Shown: piece by piece, positions 28,200 to 36,505 of the stretch | Numbering within the stretch: position 1 is the stretch's first letter | Layout of the letters: each line of letters begins with the position of its first letter | Assembly (NCBI RefSeq): GCF_024400215.1 | Contig: NZ_CP053748.1 | Location: 3,162,001-3,226,000, forward strand | Reading direction: 5' to 3' | Length of the DNA stretch: 64,000 bases | DNA from: Massilia sp. erpn | GTDB lineage: Bacteria > Pseudomonadota > Gammaproteobacteria > Burkholderiales > Burkholderiaceae_D | The notes under the pieces: model-generated | Told to the model about the DNA's origin: nothing | What the model saw: only the letters and a program-made list of their open reading frames with translations | Database searches by the model: none | Made by a program: the position numbers and the translations under genes

Positions 28200-29162
28200 A
28201 TGCCTGCCCCGTCGCGCCATGATTACGATACGCCCTGGAAGGATGCGCTGACGCGCCACTTTCCGGATTTCCTCGCTTTTTATTTTCCGGCGGCGCATGC
28301 CGCCATCGACTGGGCACGGCCGCATATTTTCCTCGACCAGGAATTGGCGCAGATCAGCCGCGACAGCGCCATGGGCCGGCGTCTGGCGGACAAGCTGGCG
28401 CGCGTCCATCTGTGCAATGGGGATGAACAATGGGTGCTGCTGCATCTGGAGGTGCAGGCGGGACGCGACGGCAGCCTGGCTGAGCGTGTCTTCACCTGCA
28501 ATTACCGCAGCTACGACCGCTACCGGCGGCCCGTGGCCAGCTTGGTGCTGTTGGCCGACCGCAGCCCGCGCTGGCGGCCGCAGCAGTTTGCCTATCGTTT
28601 GCTGGGCAGCGAAATGTGCCTGCAGTTTGCGCTGGCCAAGCTGCTCGACTACGCGCCGCGCCTGGCGGACTTGCTGAACGAAGACAATCCCTTTGCCTTG
28701 GTGACGGCGGCCCATCTGATGGCGCAGCGCTGCCGCAAACAGCCGCTGGCGGCGTATGCCGCCAAGCGCTACCTGATTCGCCTGTTGTACCGGCGCCAGT
28801 GGGACAGGTAGCGTATCATGGACTTATTGATGGTGATCGACTGGATCTTGCGTCTGCCTGCCGAACTGGAGCTTGAGTTGCGCAGCGATATCCAGAAAAT
28901 GGAGGGAGAGTGCGTCATGCCATATGTATCTTCGTTTGAAAGAATAGGGCTGCAGATAGGCCGACAGGAAGGCCGGCAAGAAGGGCAGGTTGAGCTGCTG
29001 GGGCGGCTGCTGGCGCGGCGCTTCGGCGACTTGCCGGCGGCGGTGCAGAACCGTCTGCAGCAGGCCAGCGCCGCGCAGTTGCTGGCCTGGGGCGAGCGGG
29101 TGTTCGATGCCGCGACGCTGGAGGACGTGCTGGGCTGGGAAGAGGGCAAGACGACCCCCTGA
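28200..29162 (+). pseudogene. Rpn-family (PD-(D/E)XK) nuclease-like gene interrupted by an in-frame amber codon
   Basis: Two pieces in the same frame make one protein. The first (28200-28811, 203 aa) has the HDYDTPWKDALTRHFP start and WVLLHLEVQAGRD core of Rpn/YhgA-type putative transposase nucleases. The second (28818-29162, 114 aa) has the MPYVSSFERIG, GRQEGRQEGQ and LLARRFGDLP tail with a DUF4351-like end. They are separated only by a TAG at 28809-28811, and reading through gives WDR-stop-RIMDLLMVIDWILRLP, as in intact relatives. One substitution, such as CAG to TAG, explains it. The gene splits flhA from flhF and looks like an acquired insertion. Truncated or readthrough product remains possible. 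Confidence 0.75.
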
Positions 29163-29276
29163 AATGCGGGGTGTTTCGGCACTTGTTCGAGTGATGGTTT
29201 CTCCTGTGCATCGTGAATAATTTCACCATGAGAATTGAGTCGCTAATTGGCGGCGCATCGTGACACAGGAGCTGCA

Positions 29277-30761
29277 ATGAACGTCAAAAAATTTACCGCA
29301 CCGACATCGCGTGAGGCTTTGCGCAAGGTGCGCGAGGCCCTCGGCCCCGACGCGGTGATTTTGTCCAACCGTCAGGCCGATGGCGTGGTCGAAATCCTCG
29401 CGCTGGCCAATGACGATGCCGCTTCTCTTGCGATGCCGCCGGGCGATTCGCCGATGGCTGCGCCCGCGCCGCGCCTGGAGATGCCGGCCGCGCAAGACTT
29501 TGCCGCCGAACTGGAACCGGCCCTGGCAGCGCGCGCCAGCAGCCTGCTGTCCGCCGCCACGGCCGCCTTTGGCGCGGCGACGCCAGCCCCTGCCGCCGCC
29601 GCACCGGCCACCGCCGCACCGCGTCCCCAGCCGCGTCCCCAAGCGCCCGCCGCCACGGCTGCCCGTCCCGCCGCGCCGCAGCGCAGCGCGCCGCGCGCCC
29701 CGGCCAATGCCGCGCCACCGGCACCGGCCGCACCGGCCCTCGACATGGAGCGCATTTCCGCCCTGGTAGCCGACGCCGTGGCCTCGGCCAAGGCCAATGC
29801 GGCCGCCGAGATGAGCGGCATGATGAACGAGATCCGCGCCATGCGCGGCATGATGGAAACCCAATTGGCCGAACTGTCCTGGGGCGCCACCCAGCAGCGC
29901 GACCCGCAGAAAACGGCGGTGCTGCGCGAGATGCTGGGCGCCGGTTTTTCGGCCACGCTGGCGCGCTACCTGATCGACAAGCTGCCGGCCGGCCGCGACG
30001 GCGCCGCCAGCCTGCACTGGATCAAGACGGTCCTGGCGCGCAATATCAGCGCCATGGCCAATGAGCAGGCGCTGATCGAGCAGGGCGGCGTGTTCGCCCT
30101 GGTCGGTCCCACCGGCGTCGGCAAGACCACCAGCACCGCCAAGCTGGCGGCGCGCTGCGTGATGCGCCACGGCCCGGAAAAACTGGCCCTGATCACCACC
30201 GACGCCTACCGTATCGGCGGCCACGAGCAGTTGCGCATCTACGGCAAGATCCTGGGCGTGATGGTGCACTCGGTCAAGGATGAAGCGGACCTGCGCATCG
30301 CGCTCAAGGAACTCAAGAACAAGCACACCGTGCTGATCGATACCGTCGGCGTCAGCCAGCGCGACCAGATGGTGACCGAGCAGGTTGCCATGCTGCAGGG
30401 CGTGGACGCCAATGTGAAGCGCCTGCTGTGCCTGAACGCCACGGCGACCCAGGAAACCCTGAGCGAAGTGGTGCGCGCCTACCAGGGCAGCGGCCTGGCC
30501 GGCTGCATCATGACCAAGCTCGATGAAGCGGCCTCGCTGGGCAATGTGCTCGACGTGCTGATCCGCCAGAAGCTCAATCTGTTCTACGTCTCCAACGGCC
30601 AGCGCGTGCCGGAAGACCTGCATCTGGCCGACCCGGCCCAACTGGTCGAGCGCGCCTTCCGCCGCGAGAGCACCAGCCGCCAGGTGGCCGATGCCGACCT
30701 GCCCCTGCTGATGGCCGCGACCGGCGGCGATACCCTGGCGCGCGAGGTGCACCTTGGCTAA
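29277..30761 (+). CDS. flhF: Flagellar biosynthesis GTPase FlhF
   Basis: The 494-residue SRP-type GTPase places flagella at the cell pole and sets their number with FlhG. The N-terminal B-domain starts MNVKKFTAPTSREALRKVRE. An Ala/Pro-rich linker spans about residues 100-160. The NG domain has the P-loop GPTGVGKTT with Lys283, then TTDAYRIG, DTVGVSQRD and TKLDEA. The ATG at 29277 follows an AGGAG site; an in-frame upstream codon at 29247 is rejected. Its end overlaps the TTG start of flhG. Presence of flhF and flhG implies polar or controlled flagellation. Confidence 0.95.
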   Translation: MNVKKFTAPTSREALRKVREALGPDAVILSNRQADGVVEILALANDDAASLAMPPGDSPMAAPAPRLEMPAAQDFAAELEPALAARASSLLSAATAAFGAATPAPAAAAPATAAPRPQPRPQAPAATAARPAAPQRSAPRAPANAAPPAPAAPALDMERISALVADAVASAKANAAAEMSGMMNEIRAMRGMMETQLAELSWGATQQRDPQKTAVLREMLGAGFSATLARYLIDKLPAGRDGAASLHWIKTVLARNISAMANEQALIEQGGVFALVGPTGVGKTTSTAKLAARCVMRHGPEKLALITTDAYRIGGHEQLRIYGKILGVMVHSVKDEADLRIALKELKNKHTVLIDTVGVSQRDQMVTEQVAMLQGVDANVKRLLCLNATATQETLSEVVRAYQGSGLAGCIMTKLDEAASLGNVLDVLIRQKLNLFYVSNGQRVPEDLHLADPAQLVERAFRRESTSRQVADADLPLLMAATGGDTLAREVHLG

Positions 30762-31572
30762 CTTCAATTTCGACCAGGCCGAAGGCCTGCGCCGCATGCT
30801 GGCGGGGCCGCAGCCGCGCATCATCACCTTCCTCTCGGCCACGCCACGCGACGACAAGGGATCCATGCTGGTCAATCTGGGCGCCTCGCTGGCGCGCGCC
30901 GGCAACGATGTGGTGCTGGTCGATGCCTGCGACAGCGAACACGGGGTGGCTTCGCGCCTCGGCCTGGACGGCGGTGCGCGCCTGCTCGACGTGGCGCGCC
31001 AGCAATGCGCGCTCAATGAAGTGATCCAGGCCGCGCCGCAAGGCTTCGGCGTGGTTTCGATGACGGGCGGCGAAGCGCGCCGCGGCCCGGACGAAGGACG
31101 CCGCCTGGCCAAGGCCTTCGATGTGCTGGCCAAGCAGAGCGGCATCCTGATCGTCGATGGCGAGTTCGATGGCGAGGCCTTCCCGGTGCCCATCATGGCC
31201 AGTTCCGAGATCGTGGTGCAGGTCTCGAACAGCGCTGAATCCATTAAAAATGCTTATCTAATGATTAAGCGTCTGAGCCATGAACTGGGCCGCCGCCCCT
31301 TCGGCATCCTGGTAACCGGTGCGACAGAGGCCGAAGCGAGGTTGGTTTACGATAATATGGCGCAGGCGGCAAGCCGTTACCTGGCCGTGAACCTGGTTTC
31401 CATGGGTTCCGTGCCGGCCGACGAGTATCTGCACCGCGCAGCGCGCCTGGGGCGCGCGGTGGTTGACGCATTCCCGCTGGCCGGTGCTTCGGTCGCGTTT
31501 CGTCAGCTGGCTGGCCGCTTTGCGCTGGCTGCTGCGCCGTCCTTATCCACGGGGAGCAACAGCCATTTTTAG
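30754..31572 (+). CDS. flhG: Flagellar number regulator FlhG/FleN (MinD-like) with degenerate P-loop
   Basis: The 272-residue MinD/ParA-like ATPase normally counters FlhF to limit flagellar number. The start MANFNFDQAEGLRRMLAG is typical FlhG, including the DQAxxLR activation helix. The deviant Walker A (KGGxGKT) is absent. The corresponding residues 28-37 read SATPRDDKGS, keeping only one Lys. The VVLVDACDSEHG strand and the ILIVDGEFDGE Walker B-like segment remain. ATP binding may be weak or altered, by inference. A TTG start overlaps the flhF stop; the next ATG would remove the activation helix. fliA follows directly. Confidence 0.88.
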   Translation: MANFNFDQAEGLRRMLAGPQPRIITFLSATPRDDKGSMLVNLGASLARAGNDVVLVDACDSEHGVASRLGLDGGARLLDVARQQCALNEVIQAAPQGFGVVSMTGGEARRGPDEGRRLAKAFDVLAKQSGILIVDGEFDGEAFPVPIMASSEIVVQVSNSAESIKNAYLMIKRLSHELGRRPFGILVTGATEAEARLVYDNMAQAASRYLAVNLVSMGSVPADEYLHRAARLGRAVVDAFPLAGASVAFRQLAGRFALAAAPSLSTGSNSHF

Positions 31573-31596
31573 TGTTCAAGAACAAAACTAGAATTT

Positions 31597-32328
31597 ATGT
31601 ACACGGTCAAAGGGAAGGTGGACAAGGATTCGCTGCTGACGGAGCATATGCCCTTGGTCAAGCGCCTGGCCCACCATATGAAGGCAAAATTGCCGCCCAG
31701 CGTAGAAGTGGATGACCTGGTACAGGCGGGGATGATCGGCTTGCTCGATGCGATCAACCGTTATGAAGAAACCCATGGTGCCCAGTTTGAAACCTATGCG
31801 GTGATGCGCATCCGCGGCGCCATGCTGGACGAATTGCGCAGCAGCGACTGGATGCCGCGCAGCATGCGCCAGGACATGCGCAAGATCGAAAGCGCCATGT
31901 CCACGCTGCAGCAGCGCCTGGGCCGGCCGCCGAGCGAATCGGAAGTGGCGAAGATGCTCAAGCTCTCGCTCTCCGATTACCAGGAAATGCTGTCCGAAGG
32001 CGGCGGCCACCAGCTGGTGTACTACGAGGATTTCCACGACGAGGACGGCAACGACAGCTTCCTCGACCGCTATGCCCACGACGAGGACGCCGATCCGCTG
32101 CGCGCCTTGCTCGACACCGACTTCCGCCAAGCCGTGATCGATGCCATCGATGCGCTGCCGCCGCGCGAGAAGATGCTGATGGGCCTGTATTACGAGGAAG
32201 AATTGAATCTGAAGGAAATCGGCGCGGTGATGGGTGTCTCCGAATCGCGCGTATCGCAACTGCATACCCAGGCCGTGGCACGGCTGCGGGCGACTTTGAG
32301 GGAGCAGGCATGGACTGGGCCAGCGTAA
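31597..32328 (+). CDS. fliA: RNA polymerase sigma factor FliA (sigma-28)
   Basis: The 243-residue flagellar sigma factor directs RNA polymerase to late flagellar and chemotaxis promoters. Region 2 is visible as HMPLVKRLAHHMKAKLP and VDDLVQAGMIGLLDAINRYE. Region 3 carries GRPPSESEVAKML. Region 4 has the helix-turn-helix NLKEIGAVMGVSESRVSQLH, which reads the -35. Its anti-sigma factor FlgM is encoded 2 kb away on the other strand. Sigma-28-type promoters seen before flgM and flgK are its likely targets. Its end overlaps the motC start by 19 bp. Confidence 0.97.
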   Translation: MYTVKGKVDKDSLLTEHMPLVKRLAHHMKAKLPPSVEVDDLVQAGMIGLLDAINRYEETHGAQFETYAVMRIRGAMLDELRSSDWMPRSMRQDMRKIESAMSTLQQRLGRPPSESEVAKMLKLSLSDYQEMLSEGGGHQLVYYEDFHDEDGNDSFLDRYAHDEDADPLRALLDTDFRQAVIDAIDALPPREKMLMGLYYEEELNLKEIGAVMGVSESRVSQLHTQAVARLRATLREQAWTGPA

Positions 32329-33056
32329 TTGGTGTCTTGCTGGGACTGGCCGGGGTGCTGGTCGGCCAGGGCCTGGAGGGCGGTAAATGGTCGTCCCTGG
32401 TGCAGCCGGCCGCTTTCGCCATCGTGGTGGTCGGCACTTTCGGCGCCGTGCTGCTGCAAACCCGCCCGTCCACCCTGCGCCGCGGCGTGTGGATGCTGCG
32501 CTGGGTGTTCGCGCCGCCGGCCGACAGCCGCGCCGCGCTGGCGCGCGACATCAATGCCTGGAACCTGGCGGCGCGGCGTGACGGCCTGCTGTCGCTGGAG
32601 CGCTTCATGCTCTCGTCCAAGGACAAGTTCAATGCCAAGGGCTTGCGCATGATCGTCGACGGCGTCGCGCCCGACAAGCTGCGCCAGCTGCTCGACACCG
32701 AGATCACGGCCTTTGAAATGGCCGAACGCCAGGCCGTGCGCATCTGGGAATCGGCGGCCGGCTATTCGCCCACCATCGGCATCCTGGGCGCGGTGCTGGG
32801 CCTGATCAGCGTAATGGAAAACCTGAGCGACCCGAGCAAGCTGGGGCCGGGCATTGCCGTGGCCTTCGTCTCCACCATTTACGGCGTGGGCCTGGCCAAT
32901 CTGTTCTTCTACCCGATCGCCAACAAGCTGAAAAATATCGTCACGCAGCAGGTGCACCAGCAGGAAATCGCCGCCGCCGTGTTCTACGACATCGCCACCG
33001 GCGACTTCACGCGCATCATCGACGAGCGCGTCGCCACGCTGCTGCGGGAACATTGA
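32310..33056 (+). CDS. motC: Flagellar motor stator protein MotC (MotA-like)
   Basis: The 248-residue stator subunit has four hydrophobic segments: about residues 5-20, 30-48, 150-170 and 180-205. The cytosolic loop between the second and third contains the charged residues that engage FliG. The conserved Pro residues of MotA-type proteins fall in AGYSPTIGILGAVLGLI and the following helix. MotC with MotD forms a second stator unit in pseudomonads and many betaproteobacteria; ion type cannot be read. Its stop overlaps the motD ATG (TGATG), so the two subunits are coupled. Confidence 0.92.
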   Translation: MDWASVIGVLLGLAGVLVGQGLEGGKWSSLVQPAAFAIVVVGTFGAVLLQTRPSTLRRGVWMLRWVFAPPADSRAALARDINAWNLAARRDGLLSLERFMLSSKDKFNAKGLRMIVDGVAPDKLRQLLDTEITAFEMAERQAVRIWESAAGYSPTIGILGAVLGLISVMENLSDPSKLGPGIAVAFVSTIYGVGLANLFFYPIANKLKNIVTQQVHQQEIAAAVFYDIATGDFTRIIDERVATLLREH

Positions 33057-33838
33057 TGGAACGCCGCGCGCGCCGCAAGTTCGACGATGAGCCGGAAAAC
33101 CATGAGCGCTGGCTGATTTCCTACGCCGATTTCATTACCCTGCTGTTTGCCTTCTTCGTCGTGATGTATGCGATCTCCTCGGTCAATATCGGCAAGTACA
33201 AGGTGTTTTCCGACGCGCTCGGCGATGCCTTCGGCGGCCAGGGTTCGGCCGAACCGGTCAATACCCAGGTGCAGAACCTGCCCATCCCCAATCCCGGCCT
33301 GAAGCGGCGCACCGAGCTGATCCGCAAGGAAAAGGAGCAGATGACCAAATTGGCCCAGGATCTGCTGTCGACCCTGGCGCCCCTGGTGAAGGAAGGCAAG
33401 GTGCGCGTGACGCAGAACAGCCGCGGGGTCAGCGTCGAGATCAATGCCAGCGTGCTGTTCGATCCGGGCGATGCGCGCCTGACGGTCGAATCGCGCGAGG
33501 CGCTGCAGGCGGTGGCCATCCTGCTCAAGGATGATAGCCATGCGGTGCAGGTGGAGGGGCATAGCGACAATGTGCCGATCCGCAACGCCATCTTCCCCTC
33601 GAACTGGGAATTGTCGGCCATGCGCGCCGGCAGCGTGGTGCGCCTGTTCATCGAAGCGGGCGTGCCGCCCGAGCGCATGACGGCGGTCGGCCATGCTTCG
33701 AACTTCCCGGTGGCGCCCAACGACACGCCCGAAGGGCGGGCGCGCAACCGCCGCGTCGCCGTCACCATCCTGTCCGGCATTCCCGACCCAAGTACGGAAA
33801 TCCCCACCGACGCCACCCCCGCCGCGCCCCAGCCCTGA
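33056..33838 (+). CDS. motD: Flagellar motor stator protein MotD (MotB-like)
   Basis: The protein has 260 residues. The N-terminus is basic and followed by RWLISYADFITLLFAFFVVMYA, a plug and membrane helix in which the Asp of SYADF is the ion-carrying residue. A linker leads to an OmpA-like peptidoglycan-binding domain at about residues 120-240, with VEGHSDNVPI and NWELSAMRAGSV. This anchors the stator to the cell wall. The ATG at 33056 shares a base with the motC stop; a TTG three bases upstream is in frame but unnecessary. It ends the flhBA-to-motD block. Confidence 0.94.
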   Translation: MERRARRKFDDEPENHERWLISYADFITLLFAFFVVMYAISSVNIGKYKVFSDALGDAFGGQGSAEPVNTQVQNLPIPNPGLKRRTELIRKEKEQMTKLAQDLLSTLAPLVKEGKVRVTQNSRGVSVEINASVLFDPGDARLTVESREALQAVAILLKDDSHAVQVEGHSDNVPIRNAIFPSNWELSAMRAGSVVRLFIEAGVPPERMTAVGHASNFPVAPNDTPEGRARNRRVAVTILSGIPDPSTEIPTDATPAAPQP

Positions 33839-33898
33839 GGCGGGGCGGCCATGCGCTGTCCACGACGAAAAAAATCCGACCGGATGCGCCAATGCAAA

Positions 33899-33917
33899 AA
33901 GCCGGCAGCGCCGGCTT
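33899..33917 (-). terminator. Intrinsic terminator of the flgM-flgN transcript
   Basis: A GCCGGC/GCCGGC stem with AGC loop is followed on the minus strand by five T. It lies 22 bp after the flgN stop, between the convergent motD and flgN genes. Confidence 0.75.
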
Positions 33918-33938
33918 GCTCATGGCCGTGAAAAAAAT

Positions 33939-34403
33939 TTAGCGGGCGAGGAAGCCGCGGCTGCTGCGGCCGGCCGTGGCGTGGCCGCTGGGGCCGTAGA
34001 CCTGGCTTTGGGTCTGGGGACGCAGCGCGTTCAGCGCGCCTTGCGTATGGTTCAGGTGTTTGTTGATCAGCACGCCATTCAGGCGGTTCATTTCCTTGGC
34101 TTCGCGCGTCAGCTCCAGCACCTGCTGCCACAGGCTATGGGCAGTGGCGTCGCCGCTCGCGGCCAGCCAGGCTTCCATGCCGCTTTCCTGGGCGGCGTAG
34201 CCGGCGGCGCCGAGGGCGCTGTGACGCTGGCTGGCCAGCACCGCCATCTGGTTCACCAGCGCCGTTTTCTGCGGGGTGAGGGCGGTCAGGCTGTCGATGT
34301 CCGCGGCCACCAGATGTTTTTGCTCCAGCTTCAGGATTTCCAGCAGGGCGGAAATCAGGTTCTGCTCTTCATGCAGGCTGGCCATCGGGGACACGGTGTT
34401 CAT
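33939..34403 (-). CDS. flgN: Flagellar export chaperone FlgN
   Basis: The 154-residue, mostly helical cytosolic protein keeps the hook-associated proteins FlgK and FlgL unfolded for export. The N-terminal half (LHEEQNLISALLEILKLEQKHLV) gives the long antiparallel helices of the FlgN fold, with its core heptads at about residues 10-80. The C-terminus, with LNGVLINKHLNHTQGALNAL, is the region that binds cargo. The last 25 residues are Gly/Ser/Arg-rich and variable. It is 8 bp downstream of flgM and co-transcribed from the sigma-28-type promoter. Its clients flgK and flgL lie further right on the other strand. Confidence 0.92.
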   Translation of the reverse strand: MNTVSPMASLHEEQNLISALLEILKLEQKHLVAADIDSLTALTPQKTALVNQMAVLASQRHSALGAAGYAAQESGMEAWLAASGDATAHSLWQQVLELTREAKEMNRLNGVLINKHLNHTQGALNALRPQTQSQVYGPSGHATAGRSSRGFLAR

Positions 34404-34411
34404 GCTTGATC

Positions 34412-34726
34412 CTAACGTTTACGCGAGTGCAGCAGATCCTTGACCGTTTCCAGCAAGCCGTCCGCTACTTTTTCTGAATTGACCTGGAACTGGCCATCAG
34501 CAATCGCCAATTTGATGCGCTCGACCTTTTTGCTGTCGAACACGGCGTTGCTGCTGCTGGCTGCTCCGGCCGCCATGGCCTGTCCTTGTGCCGACAGGCG
34601 TACATTGTCTGCCCCGGCCTGGGGCGCCGGGGCAGCCGCCTTGTCCGCGCCGCGCGCGGTGCTATTGGCGGGCGCCGGCGTGTTCTGCAGGCCCGGTGTG
34701 GTGTTAACTGAATTATTGATCTTCAC
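34412..34726 (-). CDS. flgM: Anti-sigma-28 factor FlgM
   Basis: The 104-residue protein binds FliA and blocks late flagellar transcription until it is exported through a finished hook-basal body. It starts MKINNSVNTTPGLQNTP and is low-complexity (Ala, Pro, Asn, Thr) up to about residue 50, the disordered export region. The FliA-binding helices follow, with KVERIKLAIADGQFQVNSEKVADGLL split by its conserved IADGxY/F motif. It is preceded by a strong match to a sigma-28 promoter, so FliA would drive synthesis of its own inhibitor, as in enterics. flgN follows by 8 bp. Confidence 0.94.
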   Translation of the reverse strand: MKINNSVNTTPGLQNTPAPANSTARGADKAAAPAPQAGADNVRLSAQGQAMAAGAASSSNAVFDSKKVERIKLAIADGQFQVNSEKVADGLLETVKDLLHSRKR

Positions 34727-34774
34727 AGCTTTATCCTCGTCTGGTTGGAGTCTTTACTCCGGGATACGAGTCTT

Positions 34775-34801
34775 ATATCGGCAGCTATTCGCCAAACTTT
34801 A
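34775..34801 (-). promoter_or_regulatory. Sigma-28 (FliA) promoter of flgM-flgN
   Basis: Read on the minus strand, TAAAGTTT is followed by 11 bases and GCCGATAT. This matches the flagellar consensus TAAAGTTT-N11-GCCGATAA at 15 of 16 positions with exact spacing. The flgM start lies about 48 bp downstream. Confidence 0.88.
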
Positions 34802-34824
34802 GACCCACCAGACCACTTTTCTTG

Positions 34825-35514
34825 TCAGAAAGCTACCTCGACCAGTCCGCCGGCCCGCGCCACGCCGGAAACCGACTGGCCGCTGGCCGTCCTGACCTGG
34901 ACAGTCTGGCCTTCGGCCGCGTTGGCCGCGGCCTTGCCCTCCGACGAGATGCTGAAGCCATTGCCGCTGCTGACCAGGCGCACCAGCTGTCCCTGTAAGA
35001 CCACTTGCTGGCTGCGCAGCGTGTCGAGGCGCAGCGGCACGCCGGCCGGCAGCGAGAGATTGCTGCTGCGGCCGACCACCTGGCTGGCATCGGTGGCCAC
35101 GCCTGGCGGCAACGCCGTCAAGTCGCCCTTGAGCGTGGTCAGCTGGGCCGCCACGATGGGCTGGCCCTGGGCCAGCGGCACGGCGCTGGCGATGTAATCG
35201 CCTTGCACCGTCACCCTGGCTTGAATATACACCGTCCATACCGAGGGCGCCGCACAACGCACGCCCACCGTGGTGCGGCCCCAGGCGCGCGCGCCCGGCA
35301 TCAGAAACGCTTCCGGCGCGGCGCAGGCGCCCAGGCTCAGGCGCGGCTCGATGGGGCCGACGCTGAGGCTGACCTTGCCCGGCAGGCCACCCGTCTGTAC
35401 TTGCAGAAATTGCTCGACCGTCTGCTGCAGCACAGCGGCGTCGGTGCGTGCGGCGGGCTGCGCCAGCGCGGCGCCGGCCGACAGGAACAGGGTGGAGAGA
35501 GTCAGCAGTTTCAT
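34825..35514 (-). CDS. flgA: Flagellar P-ring chaperone FlgA
   Basis: The periplasmic protein, about 229 residues, helps FlgI assemble the P-ring. The chosen start MKLLTLSTLFLSAGAALAQ gives a clean Sec signal peptide cut after ALA. In-frame upstream codons would bury it behind a non-signal leader. The mature protein has the N-terminal domain and a C-terminal SAF-like domain (ASAVPLAQGQPIVAAQLT to VQVRTASGQSVSGVA). It sits between flgM and flgB, on the opposite strand from the flgB-L operon, the usual arrangement in enterics and betaproteobacteria. Confidence 0.92.
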   Translation of the reverse strand: MKLLTLSTLFLSAGAALAQPAARTDAAVLQQTVEQFLQVQTGGLPGKVSLSVGPIEPRLSLGACAAPEAFLMPGARAWGRTTVGVRCAAPSVWTVYIQARVTVQGDYIASAVPLAQGQPIVAAQLTTLKGDLTALPPGVATDASQVVGRSSNLSLPAGVPLRLDTLRSQQVVLQGQLVRLVSSGNGFSISSEGKAAANAAEGQTVQVRTASGQSVSGVARAGGLVEVAF

Positions 35515-35674
35515 TGCAGGCCGGGGACAAGATGAGAATGTTGCCATGATAGTCCGCCCGCGCGCCGCGAAAGCGGGGAATAGGACCGGAAAGCCGGTCT
35601 TGCTCGAACGATCCCTTGGCACCCGGTCGCCGTAAGATCGATGCTGTCACCACCGGATTTTCAGCGGAGCCACC

Positions 35675-36085
35675 ATGCTAGGGAAACTTGACGAACATTT
35701 GCGCTTTAACGAGACCGTGCTGAGCCTGCGCTCGCAGCGCCAGACCGTGCTCGCGTCGAATATCGCCAATGCCGATACGCCTAATTACAAGGCGCGCGAC
35801 ATCGACTTTGCCAGCGCCCTGCAAGGCGCGCTGGACAGCAAGGCCGCGCTGAACACCACGGCGAAAAAACATTATCCGAACCCGCAGCAGCCGGGCCAGG
35901 CGCTGGCGGACGGCACGCCGCTGCTGTACCGCGGCGTGGTGCAGGGCGCCGTCGACGGCAATACCGTCGATATGGATGTCGAGCGCAACCAGTTCGCCGA
36001 CAACGCGCTGCGCTATGAGGCCGGCGTCACCTTCATCAATTCCCAGATCAAGGGCTTGCTGGCGGCCATCCAGGGAGGGCAGTAA
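35675..36085 (+). CDS. flgB: Flagellar proximal rod protein FlgB
   Basis: The 136-residue rod protein is exported through the gate and polymerised at the base of the rod. The N-terminal rod/hook signature is seen in [21 protein letters not shown] (core [13 protein letters not shown]), and a C-terminal heptad helix completes the D0 coiled-coil. Rod proteins have no cleaved signal peptide. It opens the ten-gene flgBCDEFGHIJ operon and starts 160 bp from the divergent flgA. I could not identify a sigma-28 promoter before it, in keeping with an early (class II) flagellar operon. Confidence 0.95.
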   Translation: MLGKLDEHLRFNETVLSLRSQRQTVLASNIANADTPNYKARDIDFASALQGALDSKAALNTTAKKHYPNPQQPGQALADGTPLLYRGVVQGAVDGNTVDMDVERNQFADNALRYEAGVTFINSQIKGLLAAIQGGQ

Positions 36086-36087
36086 TC

Positions 36088-36492
36088 ATGTCGCTATTCA
36101 GTATTTTTAATGTTTCCGGTTCGGCCATGAGCGCCCAGGCCCAGCGCCTGAACGTGGTCGCTTCCAATCTGGCCAATGCCGACAGCTCCACCAGCGCCAC
36201 CGGCGAAGCTTACCGCGCCAAGCAGGTGGTGTTCGAAGCCACGCCGTCGGCCAATAACGCCTCGACCGGGGTCAAGGTGCAGCGCGTAGTGGAGGATCCG
36301 GGGCCGATGAAGCAGGTCTACGACCCCAAGCATCCGCTGGCCGATGAGAAGGGCTATGTGACCATGCCCAATGTGAACGTGGTCGATGAGATGGTGAATA
36401 TGCTGTCGGCCTCGCGCTCTTACCAGACCAATGTCGAAACGATGAACGCAGCCAAGTCGCTGCTCTTGAAAACCCTGACCATCGGTCAGTAA
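36088..36492 (+). CDS. flgC: Flagellar proximal rod protein FlgC
   Basis: The 134-residue proximal rod component sits 2 bp after flgB. The rod/hook N-terminal signature appears in [13 protein letters not shown]. The C-terminal helix has the family ending [22 protein letters not shown], the conserved box that packs against the N-terminal helix in the D0 domain. It is normal in length. With FlgB, FlgF and FlgG it forms the rod that crosses the periplasm. Confidence 0.95.
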   Translation: MSLFSIFNVSGSAMSAQAQRLNVVASNLANADSSTSATGEAYRAKQVVFEATPSANNASTGVKVQRVVEDPGPMKQVYDPKHPLADEKGYVTMPNVNVVDEMVNMLSASRSYQTNVETMNAAKSLLLKTLTIGQ

Positions 36493-36505
36493 CCGGAATT
36501 ACATC

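Noticed and set aside
25980..28715. A 911-codon open frame on the minus strand across flhA
   Set aside because: It is antisense to flhA and the Rpn-type gene, which have clear homology. Its His/Gln/Arg-rich translation is the typical shadow of high-GC coding sequence.
35618..35633. Sigma-54-like TGGCAC element before flgB
   Set aside because: The GC of the -12 part is one base out of place, which abolishes sigma-54 recognition, and the rest of the locus looks FliA-dependent.
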